DNA from: CAMDMI01 sp044379485
Lineage (GTDB): Bacteria > Bacteroidota > Bacteroidia > Cytophagales > Flexibacteraceae
Assembly: GCA_044379485.1 (NCBI GenBank)
Contig: JBIPOE010000002.1
Coordinates: 62,001 to 126,000 of the forward strand
Length of the DNA stretch: 64,000 bases
Reading direction: 5' to 3'
Both the position numbers and the translations under genes were made by a program. Below, piece by piece: positions 45,540 through 55,470 of the stretch (within the stretch, counting starts at the first letter, position 1; each line of letters opens with the position of its first letter). A model generated the notes under the pieces. The model made no database searches, was not told the DNA's origin, and saw nothing but the letters and a program-made list of their open reading frames with translations.

Positions 45540-46697
45540 TCAAAAGAAATTAAGATTTTTTGAAGCCATTTTCCTTAACAAAACAGAACATCTATACCGC
45601 CCATCGTGGTATGCTTCAAACAGGTCATCCAATTGATTCACTACTTCCGAAATCCCCATTTCATCGGCCCAAAGAAGCAAACCTTTTGGATAATTTACAC
45701 CTTTGGTCATGGCCATATCTATGTCAGCAACCGAGGCTATATTATAATGACATGCTTCCGCGGCCTCATTAATTAACATTACCAAAATGCGGTTGAAAAT
45801 CATTTTCCCCAATTCAGGATCTTCACTTGGACTGGGTTTAATAGCCTCATTTTCATACATATAATAGCCTTTTCCAGATTTTCTACCCAGATATCCTGCT
45901 TCCATCAGCCGCTTTTGAGTGAACGAGGGCATATATCGCGGATCGTAAAAAAAGGATTGAAAAACCGTTTCTGTAACAGTGTAATTAATATCGTTGCCAA
46001 TAAAATCCATCAACTCAAAAGGCCCCATTGGGAAACCACCGAAGGTTTTCATAGCCCAATCAATAGTGGCAAAATCAGCTAACCCTTCATCATAAATTCG
46101 CAATGCTTCCCCATAAAATGGTCGGGCTACCCTATTTACAATAAAGCCAGGTGTGTCCTTTGCCAAAACGGTAATTTTGCCCCAATTTTTAATTGTTTTT
46201 TGAGCTTCAAAAACCGTATTTTCATTAGTCTGAACAGCAGGAATAATTTCAACCAACTTCATTACAGGAGCTGGGTTAAAAAAGTGAATGCCTATAAACC
46301 GCTCCGGATTTTTGCAAACGGATGCAAGAGAAGCAATAGATAATGAGGAAGTATTGGAAGCCAAAATGCAGGAAGAAGAAACTATATTTTCCAAATCCTG
46401 AAAAACAGCAGTTTTTGCTTCTTTCTGCTCGATAATGGCTTCAATTACCAATTCGCAATTTGAAAACTCGCTTAGGTTTTTAGCGATAATGAGCCTTGAA
46501 AGCACTTCATTGGCTTTTTCCTGTTCTAGTTTTCCTTTTGAAACCAGAACTTGTAGCGACTTTTCGATTTTTCCTTTTGCTGTTTCCAGAGATTTGGAAA
46601 AACTATCAAACACTAAAACTTCGCAACCTGAAAAAGCAGCGACCTGGGCTATACCCAAACCCATTGTTCCAGCTCCAATAACACCTATTGTCTTCAT
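45540..46697 (-). CDS. 3-hydroxyacyl-CoA dehydrogenase (PaaH/Hbd-like)
   Basis: 385 residues. The NAD-binding IGVIGAGTMGLGIAQVAAFSG start, the HFFNPAPVMKLVEII catalytic region with His, and DTPGFIVNRVARPFY are family hallmarks. A C-terminal extension (about 285-385) repeats part of the C-terminal domain, as in PaaH. It oxidises (S)-3-hydroxyacyl-CoA to the 3-keto form. It overlaps the PaaG-like gene by ATGA, consistent with phenylacetate or fatty-acid breakdown. Confidence 0.9.
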   Translation of the reverse strand: MKTIGVIGAGTMGLGIAQVAAFSGCEVLVFDSFSKSLETAKGKIEKSLQVLVSKGKLEQEKANEVLSRLIIAKNLSEFSNCELVIEAIIEQKEAKTAVFQDLENIVSSSCILASNTSSLSIASLASVCKNPERFIGIHFFNPAPVMKLVEIIPAVQTNENTVFEAQKTIKNWGKITVLAKDTPGFIVNRVARPFYGEALRIYDEGLADFATIDWAMKTFGGFPMGPFELMDFIGNDINYTVTETVFQSFFYDPRYMPSFTQKRLMEAGYLGRKSGKGYYMYENEAIKPSPSEDPELGKMIFNRILVMLINEAAEACHYNIASVADIDMAMTKGVNYPKGLLLWADEMGISEVVNQLDDLFEAYHDGRYRCSVLLRKMASKNLNFF

Positions 46698-47476
46698 TTT
46701 CCTTTAAATGTAGGTTTCCTTTTTTCAACAAAAGCGGTTATGCCTTCTCGGCAATCTTCTGATTCACTGGCCTCTATCTGCAACCTGGACTCGGCTTCCA
46801 GTTGTCTTTCAAGATTATTGCTCAAAGATTCGTTAAATGCCTTTTTGGTTAGCGCCAATCCGTATGTAGGCATTTGGGCAAGTTTTTCGCTTATGGTTTG
46901 AACGACTTTTTCAAACTCTTCTACTGGAACTGCTTTGTAAATCATGCCCATTTTTTCGGCTTCTATTGCTGAAACTTTATCACCAAGCATAGCCAACGCC
47001 AAGGCTTTTTGGAATCCCACCAAACGAGGCAAAAAGAAAGTACCTCCGCTATCCGGAATTAAACCGATGGCACTGAAAGCCTGAATGAAAGAAGCAGCCT
47101 CTGAGGCCAAAACAATGTCGCAAGCAAGGGCAATATTGGCCCCTGCACCAGCAGCCACTCCGTTAACAGCAGCCACAACCGGCTTTTCCAAATTCCTGAT
47201 TGCAAGTATAATTGGATTGTAATGTTCCTCTAAAATGGACTTAAAACCTGGATTAAGGTCAGGTGAAGTTACTTCAACTAAATCCTGGCCAGCGCAAAAT
47301 GCTTTGCCTTCTCCTGTAATCACCACAACCCGAATGTTGCCATCTTCCTGACAATCCTTAAGGGCTGCCTGACAGGCAAAGGCCATTTCTTTGTTAAAAC
47401 TGTTATAGGATTTTGGCCTGTTGAGCACAATTTTTCCGATCCCGTTTTCCTTGGTGTATAATATGGTATCGCTCAT
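46694..47476 (-). CDS. paaG: Enoyl-CoA hydratase/isomerase, PaaG-like
   Basis: 260 residues of the crotonase fold. The oxyanion-hole segments GKAFCAGQDLVEV and AVNGVAAGAGANIALACD are present. Asp in IPDSGGTFFLPRLVG replaces the second Glu of hydratases, the pattern of PaaG 1,2-epoxyphenylacetyl-CoA isomerases. The linked 3-hydroxyacyl-CoA dehydrogenase supports the phenylacetate pathway, but paaABCDE, paaK and paaZ are not in the window, so general beta-oxidation remains possible. Confidence 0.8.
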   Translation of the reverse strand: MSDTILYTKENGIGKIVLNRPKSYNSFNKEMAFACQAALKDCQEDGNIRVVVITGEGKAFCAGQDLVEVTSPDLNPGFKSILEEHYNPIILAIRNLEKPVVAAVNGVAAGAGANIALACDIVLASEAASFIQAFSAIGLIPDSGGTFFLPRLVGFQKALALAMLGDKVSAIEAEKMGMIYKAVPVEEFEKVVQTISEKLAQMPTYGLALTKKAFNESLSNNLERQLEAESRLQIEASESEDCREGITAFVEKRKPTFKGK

Positions 47477-47787
47477 TTTTTAAAAATTCAAAACTAAGGT
47501 GCTTATCATGTTCTCACAATTCTTTTCCTTAAAACCTTCATTTTTATTATACGCCTACATTTTGCTTTTAAAACTGGAAATTATATCCACAGTTTCTCCT
47601 AAATAATAAGAAACAAAAATTGTAAATTGAAGTTTCTAAAATCGCTGAAAATGAGAAGAATATATCTATCAAATACACCTTGGATTCCGCTCGGTTTTAA
47701 CCTTGTTTTATACTTGAATTGTCTAAAACCAACAAAAATTCTAGTATTGCCATTCAAGTAGAAAAATATAAATAAAATTCTTTAATA
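47477..47787. other. 311-bp AT-rich divergent gap
   Basis: Between the PaaG-like gene (minus) and the DUF6913 gene (plus). The sequence is strongly AT-rich and no terminator, repeat or credible gene is visible. The short frame at 47651 (36 codons) has no recognisable features. It presumably holds the two divergent promoters, but no box was convincing. Confidence 0.5.
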
Positions 47788-48330
47788 ATGTTGAAAGATC
47801 TGGTAAAAGACTTTATGCTGAAACGCCGCTGTGAAGAGGCTAGAAAAGCTGTAAGCCTTTCTTCCAGAAATACTATCAACTACCACCAGATCAATCAGAT
47901 CGGTATTATTTTTCATTTGGATGCCGATACCGATCCTGAACCTTTAGCCCGTTTTATCAAGAAGCTGGAGCAAGACCATAAAAAGCTCAAAATCCTGACT
48001 TATTTTGAGTATGCTCATAGTCATCCTTATAATTTTTATATTGATTACTTTCTTAAATCGGATATCAATTGGAAGGGCGAAATAAATTCACCGAAAATGA
48101 CTGTGTTTCTGGACACACCTTTTGATTTTTTGTTTTGTATCGAATCTGAAAAGCAACCGGTTTTTGACATTATTCTGAGCCAAACCAAAGCCAATTGCCG
48201 GGTAGGTTTATACGATGAATCGCGGACCAACCTGTTTGAACTGATGGTTGAAAATCCGGATTGGAAAGATGTTGAATATACCTTGAAACAAATGTTAAAA
48301 TATACGAAACTACTCATTTACAATGATTAA
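47788..48330 (+). CDS. DUF6913-family protein
   Basis: 180 residues, soluble, not catalytically characterised. INQIGIIFHLD, DVNWKGEI-like KSDINWKGEINSP, and FDFLFCIESEKQPVFDIILSQTKANCRVG are the conserved features known from Bacteroidota. It overlaps dapA by 8 bp, a link often seen in this phylum and the only functional hint. Cytoplasmic; no metal- or nucleotide-binding motif seen. Confidence 0.75.
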   Translation: MLKDLVKDFMLKRRCEEARKAVSLSSRNTINYHQINQIGIIFHLDADTDPEPLARFIKKLEQDHKKLKILTYFEYAHSHPYNFYIDYFLKSDINWKGEINSPKMTVFLDTPFDFLFCIESEKQPVFDIILSQTKANCRVGLYDESRTNLFELMVENPDWKDVEYTLKQMLKYTKLLIYND

Positions 48331-49183
48331 TCTTCAGGGAACTGGTGTGGCCCTCATCACACCCATGCTTGCAAATGGCGAACTGGATCTGAAAGGACTT
48401 GAAAACATGGTAGAACATGTTACGCCTTTTGTAGATTATATTGTCGCCCTTGGTACTACCGGGGAGGTAGCCACACTAAAAACCAAGGAAAAGGCCGTGG
48501 TAATGGAGGTAATCAAAAAGAAACTGGCAGGTAGAAAACCATTGATTCTTGGGCATGGAGGCAACGATACCGGAAAGTTACTGAGTCAGTTAAAAGATAT
48601 TGATTTTAATGGTGTTGATGCCATTTTATCGGTTTCACCTTATTATAATAAACCAAGCCAAAACGGGACCATTGCGCATTATGAAGCCATTGCAAACGCT
48701 AGTCCGGTTCCTGTAATTTTATACAATGTACCTGGCAGAACAGGTAGCAACATCAGCGCTGCCAGCACTTTACAATTGGCTAAACATCCAAACATAATTG
48801 GCACGAAAGAGGCTTCCGGAAATGTGGAACAGGCCATGGCCATAGCCAGAGACATGCCAAATGATTTCTATTTGATTTCCGGGGACGATCTTTTGACACC
48901 AGCGCTCATTTCAATTGGTGCAAAAGGGGTGATTTCTGTTTTGGCCAATGCGTTTCCTAAGCAGTTTTCAGAAATGGTTTCCGCTTGTTTGAAAAGTGAT
49001 TTTTTAGAGGCCTCTACAATTTGGAAACAATGGCTGGATCTCAATCCCCTATTGTATGAAGAAGGGAATCCGGTTGGGATAAAAGCGGTTTTGGCAAGAT
49101 TGGGTGTTTGTGGAGATGGGGTGAGGTTGCCATTGGTATCTGCTTCGGAAGGATTGAATGAGAAGATTGAGGCTTCCTTTTAA
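48323..49183 (+). CDS. dapA: 4-hydroxy-tetrahydrodipicolinate synthase
   Basis: 286 residues, TIM barrel. GTTGEVATLKTKEK carries the substrate-binding Thr-Thr, YNVPGRTGSN the catalytic Tyr, and IIGTKEASGN the Schiff-base lysine. It condenses pyruvate with aspartate semialdehyde in the lysine/diaminopimelate pathway. Slightly shorter than E. coli DapA (292). Translationally coupled to the DUF6913 gene and convergent with the MBL hydrolase (2-bp gap). Confidence 0.96.
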   Translation: MINLQGTGVALITPMLANGELDLKGLENMVEHVTPFVDYIVALGTTGEVATLKTKEKAVVMEVIKKKLAGRKPLILGHGGNDTGKLLSQLKDIDFNGVDAILSVSPYYNKPSQNGTIAHYEAIANASPVPVILYNVPGRTGSNISAASTLQLAKHPNIIGTKEASGNVEQAMAIARDMPNDFYLISGDDLLTPALISIGAKGVISVLANAFPKQFSEMVSACLKSDFLEASTIWKQWLDLNPLLYEEGNPVGIKAVLARLGVCGDGVRLPLVSASEGLNEKIEASF

Positions 49184-49185
49184 TC

Positions 49186-49980
49186 CTATATTAGGTTTAT
49201 TTCCAGCCCATCAAATGCAAACTGAATTCCCTCCGGCAATTCTTTTTCCACCACTTTTTGCCTGCCCAGCTTATGGCTCATGTGTGTAAAATATACTTCT
49301 GGCACGCCTGAACGTTGGGCAGTTTCTATGGCTTGATCCAATGTAAAATGGGAAATGTGTGGTTCCTTTTGCAAGGCGTTTAAAACCAAAACTTTACTTC
49401 CTTTTATTTGCTCAAAAGAACCAGGGCTCAAAAAATTTGCATCTGTAATGTAGGTAAAATCTCCAAAGCGAAAGCCGAGTATCGGCAAGCGGGCATGCAT
49501 TACGGGGATGGTTTCAATTTCAAGATCACCTACTGTAAACTTCTCATTTTCAGCAATCGGAAAAAGATCCAGTTGAGGAACTCCAGGATAGCGTTTCTCT
49601 GCAAAGGCATAGGCAAATTCAACTTTGATGTGATCCAATACCCGCGGCAGGGCAAAAATCGGCATCGACTTTTCCTGTAAATAATTGAAAGCCCGCAAAT
49701 CATCCAGGCCTGCCACATGGTCTTTGTGCTCGTGGGTAACCAGCAATGCATCCAGTTTTTTGGTTCCAGTCCTCAACATTTGCTGCCTGAAATCAGGTCC
49801 GGAATCTACCACCACCGTTGTGTTTTCAGTTTCCACCAGAACAGAAGTTCTCAAGCGTTTGTCCCTATAATCCATAGACTTACAGGTGTCGCAGGTGCAA
49901 CCTATCATAGGAACACCCTGAGAAGTTCCGGTTCCTAAAAATGTAATTTTCAATTTATTGTGCTTCTTGTCCGAATTCAA
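49186..49980 (-). CDS. Metallo-beta-lactamase-fold hydrolase (PhnP-like)
   Basis: 264 residues. ITFLGTGTSQGVPMIGCTCDTCKS at the N-terminus has the extra Cys-x-Cys-x2-Cys zinc site of PhnP-type phosphodiesterases, and the metal motif VTHEHKDHVAGLDDLR follows. Histidines in VMHARLP and TDANFLSPG complete the dinuclear site. It probably cleaves cyclic phosphodiesters or nucleotides; no phosphonate genes are near, so the substrate is open. It overlaps the preceding small gene by 26 bp. Confidence 0.88.
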   Translation of the reverse strand: MNSDKKHNKLKITFLGTGTSQGVPMIGCTCDTCKSMDYRDKRLRTSVLVETENTTVVVDSGPDFRQQMLRTGTKKLDALLVTHEHKDHVAGLDDLRAFNYLQEKSMPIFALPRVLDHIKVEFAYAFAEKRYPGVPQLDLFPIAENEKFTVGDLEIETIPVMHARLPILGFRFGDFTYITDANFLSPGSFEQIKGSKVLVLNALQKEPHISHFTLDQAIETAQRSGVPEVYFTHMSHKLGRQKVVEKELPEGIQFAFDGLEINLI

Positions 49981-50257
49981 TTTCAGGAAGTTCGATTTTA
50001 GAATTTTTGATTTGGAAAAATATCTTTTTGCTCTTTTCAGAAAGTAAATCCACTTCCAGAGGCAAAATACTGGCCAGCTCCAGAAGGCAACTTACCCGGC
50101 CTTCTACTGGCAAAAAATTGTTGATCAGCACGATTTTGGTATCTTTTAAAACGCAATAACCAGATTTAAAATTGCCTCTTTCATAGCGTACAATAAAACC
50201 ACCTTCAGACACAACATCCTCCAGTTTAGATAGATAGGCTTTGTTTTGTTTTACCAT
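49955..50257 (-). CDS. Small conserved protein of unknown function
   Basis: 100 residues, soluble. GGFIVRYERGNFKSGYCVLKD and VVINKF-like IVLINNFLPVEGRVSCLLE are the recognisable conserved pattern of a small Bacteroidota protein without assigned role. It overlaps the MBL gene by 26 bp and follows the gliding protein gene by 35 bp, so it belongs to the murF-alr minus-strand operon. Confidence 0.65.
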   Translation of the reverse strand: MVKQNKAYLSKLEDVVSEGGFIVRYERGNFKSGYCVLKDTKIVLINNFLPVEGRVSCLLELASILPLEVDLLSEKSKKIFFQIKNSKIELPEIEFGQEAQ

Positions 50258-50292
50258 GCGTGCAAAGTTAAAAATGAATTTGCTGCCATAAA

Positions 50293-52500
50293 CTATTCCA
50301 CCACCATTATCCAGTCCTTCACCGTTTTTTCTTTAAAATGGAGGGCAAGAAAGTAAACCCCCAGATTTGATTTGTCTGGTTTCCAGTTAAAATTCCGATC
50401 TCTGGAATAAAAGGTTTGCTTGCCCCAACGGTTATAAATTTCTACATAATCAAAATTTAAAACACAGTTATCTTCGGGTAAAATATTTTGAATGTTAAAA
50501 GCATCATTTTTCTCATCTCCATTCACCGTCAATAGATTAGGAACTAAACCTAAGCTGTCTTTAGCTTTGTAAATATGTAATTTGTATTGAATAGAATCTT
50601 CATATTTTTTCCCACAAAATGTGCTGGAACTTAAAAATACAACTTTGAAAAAGCCCTCTGGAGAAGCACAATCCGAGTTAAACGAAAAAGGTGTAATAAT
50701 CTGGCCATCGCCTTTGGCATTTAAAAATGAAAATCCGGGAATAGTGGTCAAAGAGCCATTTGCACTTAGGCTCAAAGGTCGGTTTTCAGATGCCAAACCA
50801 GTAACATTGAAATTGAGATTCTTATTTTCAAAAACCGAAATATTCATATTTCCTGAATAATCTGACTTGATGCTGACTTCTAGTGTTTTTGGCCTTATTC
50901 GGATAAATCGGACCAAAGTATCAAACTTTACAGAATCGCAAACCAAAGATCGCACGATGGAAATCATTTTAAGTGGCTGTTTTTCAGGAAGAAAACAAAT
51001 TTCTGGCCAGGAAAACGCTGTTTCAATCATTTGATTTCCAGTACCCGAAGGAAGCGCAATTCCATTTGTAATAAGATCAATTGCAGCGCCATTGCTATCT
51101 AACAAGGAGGAAGTAATTTCCATGCTTCCATTTTCGGTTTGCAAAGCCTCAATTTTAAACTTAAACACCTCCGTTTGTAAAACCTGAATGGTATCTGCCA
51201 CATTTCCAACTGTTTGCAGTAGCGGAGGCAAGGTTGGCCCTTTTCGGATAACCAGATTTAAAACGAGGCTATCAGACAAAGACTGGCTGCAACCATTATC
51301 CGTAGCAATTAGTAAAATTTTCCAGGGATTTGATTTTGGTGCAAGAGCACATGGCGGAATGCAAAACCTAACTATTACCGAATCGCCAGACATTACAATT
51401 CTAACCGTTGTATCTTTTTGAATACTCTGAGGGGTAATGATGGAAAAAGGCTCAACCCGAAACCTCACATTTTGATTTTGCTGAGCATCAGTTAATTTTA
51501 ATTTGTAACAATTTATTCTTGAACTAGATACTAAATGAATAGTGTCTTCATTTTTCAAGGAGACCCCGTTTAAAGGATCGGTTACAAATATGTTTGGAGG
51601 AGAGTTAAAAAGGCAATCTTTAACAAGAAGCTGCATTTCCCGCCTAACCTCACCAATTTTTACCCCATTTCTGAATTCCTCACAAAGCACAGAAAAGACA
51701 TATAGGCCAACCTGCGATGCCCGACATGTTACCAGTCCAGTCTTGGAATTTACCCGAAGACCAGGGTTTCCTGGAAGTGGATTTTCTGTTGAATATGCAG
51801 GCTTCCAGTTTACTTCGTCATATAATCCAGGAATAGGAACCAGAATTTCTATAAATCCTCTGGCGGTGTCGGAATTGCCTTTTAGAGGTGCAGTAAACGA
51901 ATAAACCAAAGAATCTCCGTCGGGGTCTGTTGCTCTAAATGAAAGGTTAAATGCCTGATTTATACAGGGATAATCTGAATTTATCTCTGAAAAAGTAGGA
52001 GAATTATTGATGTAAGAGATTCCATTTCTGGCAATTGGGGGAAACTCCATATAAAAAGTCTGACCGGTTAACTCCGGACTTATGATATTGGTAATAATAT
52101 TATTTCGGCAACACCTTTCCCATACCACATAATACCCATTTGGATCGCTATATCTTGCTGGATTCAACGTTCTCTGCGTTTGATAAACCAATATCTGGGT
52201 TTTTACATTGCTTCCAATAGCGCAACTAGGGTTTGAAAAAGGAAGAAACCGGCTACTATCTACCGTAGGAAAGTAAAAGGAATCAATAAAGGCATCGGTA
52301 GATCTGGAGAATATAAAGCAGGTAGGGTTTCTTGTTTTGGCGCCTGGGTTTCCATTAATAAAGTCAAAATATAAGGTCAAAGAAAACCGATAGGTATTTC
52401 CTGAAACCTGTTGGTATGAAAAACCACCTCCAACGATATGTGTGGCCTGAGCCCAATAACCAAAAAGTAAAAAAATTAATATCAGGAAAACCCTTCTCAT
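50293..52500 (-). CDS. Secreted protein with gliding-motility/T9SS C-terminal domain
   Basis: 735 residues. A signal peptide (ends near AQATHIVGG) is followed by beta-sandwich repeats. The THIVGGGFSYQQVSGNTYRF start is the common N-terminus of gliding-motility-associated proteins, and an ATDPDGDSLVYSF cadherin/PKD-like motif lies near residue 190. The C-terminus (about 645-735; NLLTVNGDEKNDAFNI, VEIYNRWGKQTF) is the CHU_C domain, which directs type IX secretion to the surface. It overlaps the murF-alr gene by ATGA, an odd coupling of a surface protein with a cytoplasmic enzyme. Confidence 0.88.
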   Translation of the reverse strand: MRRVFLILIFLLFGYWAQATHIVGGGFSYQQVSGNTYRFSLTLYFDFINGNPGAKTRNPTCFIFSRSTDAFIDSFYFPTVDSSRFLPFSNPSCAIGSNVKTQILVYQTQRTLNPARYSDPNGYYVVWERCCRNNIITNIISPELTGQTFYMEFPPIARNGISYINNSPTFSEINSDYPCINQAFNLSFRATDPDGDSLVYSFTAPLKGNSDTARGFIEILVPIPGLYDEVNWKPAYSTENPLPGNPGLRVNSKTGLVTCRASQVGLYVFSVLCEEFRNGVKIGEVRREMQLLVKDCLFNSPPNIFVTDPLNGVSLKNEDTIHLVSSSRINCYKLKLTDAQQNQNVRFRVEPFSIITPQSIQKDTTVRIVMSGDSVIVRFCIPPCALAPKSNPWKILLIATDNGCSQSLSDSLVLNLVIRKGPTLPPLLQTVGNVADTIQVLQTEVFKFKIEALQTENGSMEITSSLLDSNGAAIDLITNGIALPSGTGNQMIETAFSWPEICFLPEKQPLKMISIVRSLVCDSVKFDTLVRFIRIRPKTLEVSIKSDYSGNMNISVFENKNLNFNVTGLASENRPLSLSANGSLTTIPGFSFLNAKGDGQIITPFSFNSDCASPEGFFKVVFLSSSTFCGKKYEDSIQYKLHIYKAKDSLGLVPNLLTVNGDEKNDAFNIQNILPEDNCVLNFDYVEIYNRWGKQTFYSRDRNFNWKPDKSNLGVYFLALHFKEKTVKDWIMVVE

Positions 52501-54944
52501 GCTCTATAAAATATCCTTTTCACTCTTGCACCAATCCCTGTTAAAATTTCATACGGAATGGTTTCTGCAGCCATTGAAAGCTTTAAAAGTGAATTTGCGT
52601 CCTCAAAAATAATAACTTCATCTCCTTCTGCCGCATTTATTCCGGTTACATCTACCATTGTCATATCCATACATACATTTCCAATAACAGGAACCCATTG
52701 GTCTTTAATTTTGACCTTGGCTACACCTTTTGAAAAATCACGCCTGAATCCATCTGCATAACCAATGGCAACTGTGGCTATTTCGCTGTCTTTTAGTATT
52801 TTTCCCTGTCTTCCATAACCAACTGTTTCACCGGCTTTCAATTTTTTTATTTGAGATATGGTAGTCTTCAAAACTGATACAGGTTGTAATTGGTTTTGAA
52901 ACCAGGAATTAACCTCAATACCATAAAGTCCGATACCCAGGCGAACAAGGTCATAGGTTGAATCGGGAAATCTTAAAATTCCAGCAGAATTCAGGAGGTG
53001 TCTTTTAAAATTTTGATTCAATTTTTCTCTTAGAAACTGGCTGGCTTGTTCAAACTTTTCAATTTGTAAGCGGCTGTAATCCAACAAATCCGGATCATCG
53101 GCTCCTGCCATGTGGCTAAAAACTGTTGCCACTTTAACATCTGAATTTTGAAGTAAGATTTCCACCAGCCCTTCAAGTTCGGAATTGAAAAATCCAAGCC
53201 TATGCATGCCTGTATCAATTTTTATATGAATTGGGGGCAAGCTTATATCTTTTTGATTTTTAATAGTTTGCAACCATGCATCCAAAATTCTGAATCCATA
53301 AATTTCTGGTTCCAGATTAAAATCGACGATACTTTGTAAGGCTTCTGGCAATGGATTCATCACCATAATGGGTAAGGCAATTCCAGCCTGGCGTAGTTTT
53401 ATCCCTTCGTCGGCATAGGCCACAGCCAGATATTCCACATTGTGAAATTCAAGAATTCTGGCAACTTCTTCACCACCGCTTCCATAACCGAGTGCTTTAA
53501 CCATGGCCATAATACCCGTACCTTTTGGAAGCTGACTTTTGTAAAAATTCAGGTTGTCCACCATGGCATCAAGGTTGATTTCCAGGCGGGTACCATGCAC
53601 TTTTTTCTGCCAGGCTTTTACCAAAACCTCCAGTCCAAAGCTCCGGGCACCTTTTATCAGAAAAACAGCATCATTAAATCTCCCATAAATTCCTGATTGC
53701 AAAAGAGCTTCCGTAGTTTCAAAATTTGTGTGCTTTACCGCTTTTAATGTTTCTGCATTTTCAAATTGAGCCCCAATTGTTAAAACCGAATTTATCCGAA
53801 AACTATCGGCTAACGAGGCCAATACTAATTGCAACTTTTCTTTCGAAAACAATGATTCCTGCAAATCGCTCACAACCAAAACCAAGGCTTGTTCAGACTT
53901 TCTTTGTAAGGTCGCAAACTGAAGAGCGGCTTCCAGGCCAGCCAAATCATTGGTGTAGCTATCGTCAATCAGCACATTTCCATTTATCCCTTCTTTTAAA
54001 CTTAGCCGCATTTCTGGCCAGCTAAGCATTCCAAGCCGCTCTTGAATAGTTTCAGGCTTAATATCCAGGTATAGGGCCATCGAAATTGCATTTCCAAGAT
54101 TTTCCAGGGAAGCTTCATCCAAAAAAGGAAGTTGAAATCCGAAAATTTGATCTCTAAAATTCAAATTGTTGATTCCATGGTTGGTACCTTTTTCCCATTC
54201 CCAGGTTTTGATCAAAGGCTTTTCACCAAGCTCTGAAATTAGACCCTGATATTGAATGTATAAAGACTTTCGCATCAAAAGGAAATCAGATTTGGAAAAA
54301 AGTGAAAGCTTTTCCTTGAGTTTTTCTTTTTTTGAAGCAAAGCCTTCCTCATGTGCCGGGCCTAAACTTGTAAGAATACCCAAATTTGGCTGGATCATCT
54401 TTTCCAACTTTTCCATCTCTCCGGAATGGGAAATTCCAGCTTCAAAAATTCCAAGATTATGACCTGGACCAAGGTTCCAAACTGAAAGGCCAACTCCAAT
54501 CTGAGAGTTAAAACTTTTAGGACTTTTGCATATAAAATAATCTGAACCAATAATTTGAGACAACCATTCCTTCACAATGGTTTTGCCATTGCTTCCAGTA
54601 ATACCAATTACTGGCAATAAAAATGAAGAGCGATGGTTGGAAGTTATGGTTTGAAATGTTTCCAATACATCTTCCACCAAAATCCAATTTTGTCCCCCTT
54701 TTTTATGAAGCCAATCTGCCCAAACAGGATCTGAAATCACCCATTGGTTTACGCCCTTTTCCCAAACCTGGGGAATAAATCTATGCCCATCTCCTTTTGT
54801 GCCAGAAAAAGCGAAAAACAAGCCCCCTGTTCCGTTGGCAATCAAGCGGCTGTCATAAAACAACTGAAGTATGGGTCTTTGAGACTCATAAATTTCTGCT
54901 TGTTTTGTGCCTGCCAAATTGGCTATGCTGGAAAATGCTGTCAA
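52497..54944 (-). CDS. murF-alr: MurF-alanine racemase fusion
   Basis: 815 residues. The N-terminal half (about 1-440) is MurF: GITGSNGKTIVKEWLSQ is the ATP loop and ILIDDSYTND carries the catalytic Asp. The C-terminal half (about 445-815) is alanine racemase: GIMAMVKALGYGSGGEEV has the PLP lysine, GYGRQGK the catalytic Tyr region, and VATVAIGYADGFRRDF the conserved core. It makes D-Ala and joins D-Ala-D-Ala to UDP-MurNAc-tripeptide. The fusion is typical of Bacteroidota and supports the phylum call. Confidence 0.96.
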   Translation of the reverse strand: MTAFSSIANLAGTKQAEIYESQRPILQLFYDSRLIANGTGGLFFAFSGTKGDGHRFIPQVWEKGVNQWVISDPVWADWLHKKGGQNWILVEDVLETFQTITSNHRSSFLLPVIGITGSNGKTIVKEWLSQIIGSDYFICKSPKSFNSQIGVGLSVWNLGPGHNLGIFEAGISHSGEMEKLEKMIQPNLGILTSLGPAHEEGFASKKEKLKEKLSLFSKSDFLLMRKSLYIQYQGLISELGEKPLIKTWEWEKGTNHGINNLNFRDQIFGFQLPFLDEASLENLGNAISMALYLDIKPETIQERLGMLSWPEMRLSLKEGINGNVLIDDSYTNDLAGLEAALQFATLQRKSEQALVLVVSDLQESLFSKEKLQLVLASLADSFRINSVLTIGAQFENAETLKAVKHTNFETTEALLQSGIYGRFNDAVFLIKGARSFGLEVLVKAWQKKVHGTRLEINLDAMVDNLNFYKSQLPKGTGIMAMVKALGYGSGGEEVARILEFHNVEYLAVAYADEGIKLRQAGIALPIMVMNPLPEALQSIVDFNLEPEIYGFRILDAWLQTIKNQKDISLPPIHIKIDTGMHRLGFFNSELEGLVEILLQNSDVKVATVFSHMAGADDPDLLDYSRLQIEKFEQASQFLREKLNQNFKRHLLNSAGILRFPDSTYDLVRLGIGLYGIEVNSWFQNQLQPVSVLKTTISQIKKLKAGETVGYGRQGKILKDSEIATVAIGYADGFRRDFSKGVAKVKIKDQWVPVIGNVCMDMTMVDVTGINAAEGDEVIIFEDANSLLKLSMAAETIPYEILTGIGARVKRIFYRA

Positions 54945-55038
54945 TTGAATAATTAATTGTTTTCTTTGGCAAGATGTGAATCAGTACCCTTTTGTTTTAA
55001 TTTTTTTTACTTTTTAATGTTTTATCAATTGAAAATCA

Positions 55039-55470
55039 ATGGGAATTCCTTCTTTTGAAGCCGAAAAAATTACAAGTTTAAAATTAAAAAATTTCACTTT
55101 ACCCTTTGGCGTACAGTTATTTAAGGCACTTAGTGATGAATCCAGAATCCGGATTTTACACATCCTTTTTCATAAAGGTGAACTTTCAATCACAGATCTG
55201 GAATTGATAATGGATTTTACCCAAACTAAGGCTGCCCGCCTTGTTGGTGTTTTAAAAAATGCAAACCTGATCCAAAGTCGAAGGGTTGACCATTGGGTTT
55301 TATACAAAGTGAAAGAAGAAGCGACAGAACTATTGAGCCAAATTTTAGAATACATGGAAAAGGAACAGGTTTTTCAAAGCGACCTTTTTACCTGCGAGGC
55401 ACTTTCTTCCAATAGAGAATTGAGTATTAACAAGCTGGCTATGAAGCAGTATAAACCAGATTCACATTGA
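55039..55470 (+). CDS. ArsR-type winged-helix regulator
   Basis: 143 residues. The winged helix (about 25-95) has LFKALSDESRIRILHILFHKGELSI and the recognition helix FTQTKAARLVGVLKNANLI. The CxC-type metal motif of ArsR/SmtB is absent, so a non-metal signal is likely. The tail beyond 110 is variable. It overlaps the next gene by a TTGA, implying that it regulates its own operon. Confidence 0.85.
   Translation: MGIPSFEAEKITSLKLKNFTLPFGVQLFKALSDESRIRILHILFHKGELSITDLELIMDFTQTKAARLVGVLKNANLIQSRRVDHWVLYKVKEEATELLSQILEYMEKEQVFQSDLFTCEALSSNRELSINKLAMKQYKPDSH

Noticed and set aside
47651..47761. Short open frame of 36 codons in the gap before the DUF6913 gene
   Set aside because: No ribosome site, no homology pattern and AT-biased; chance length.
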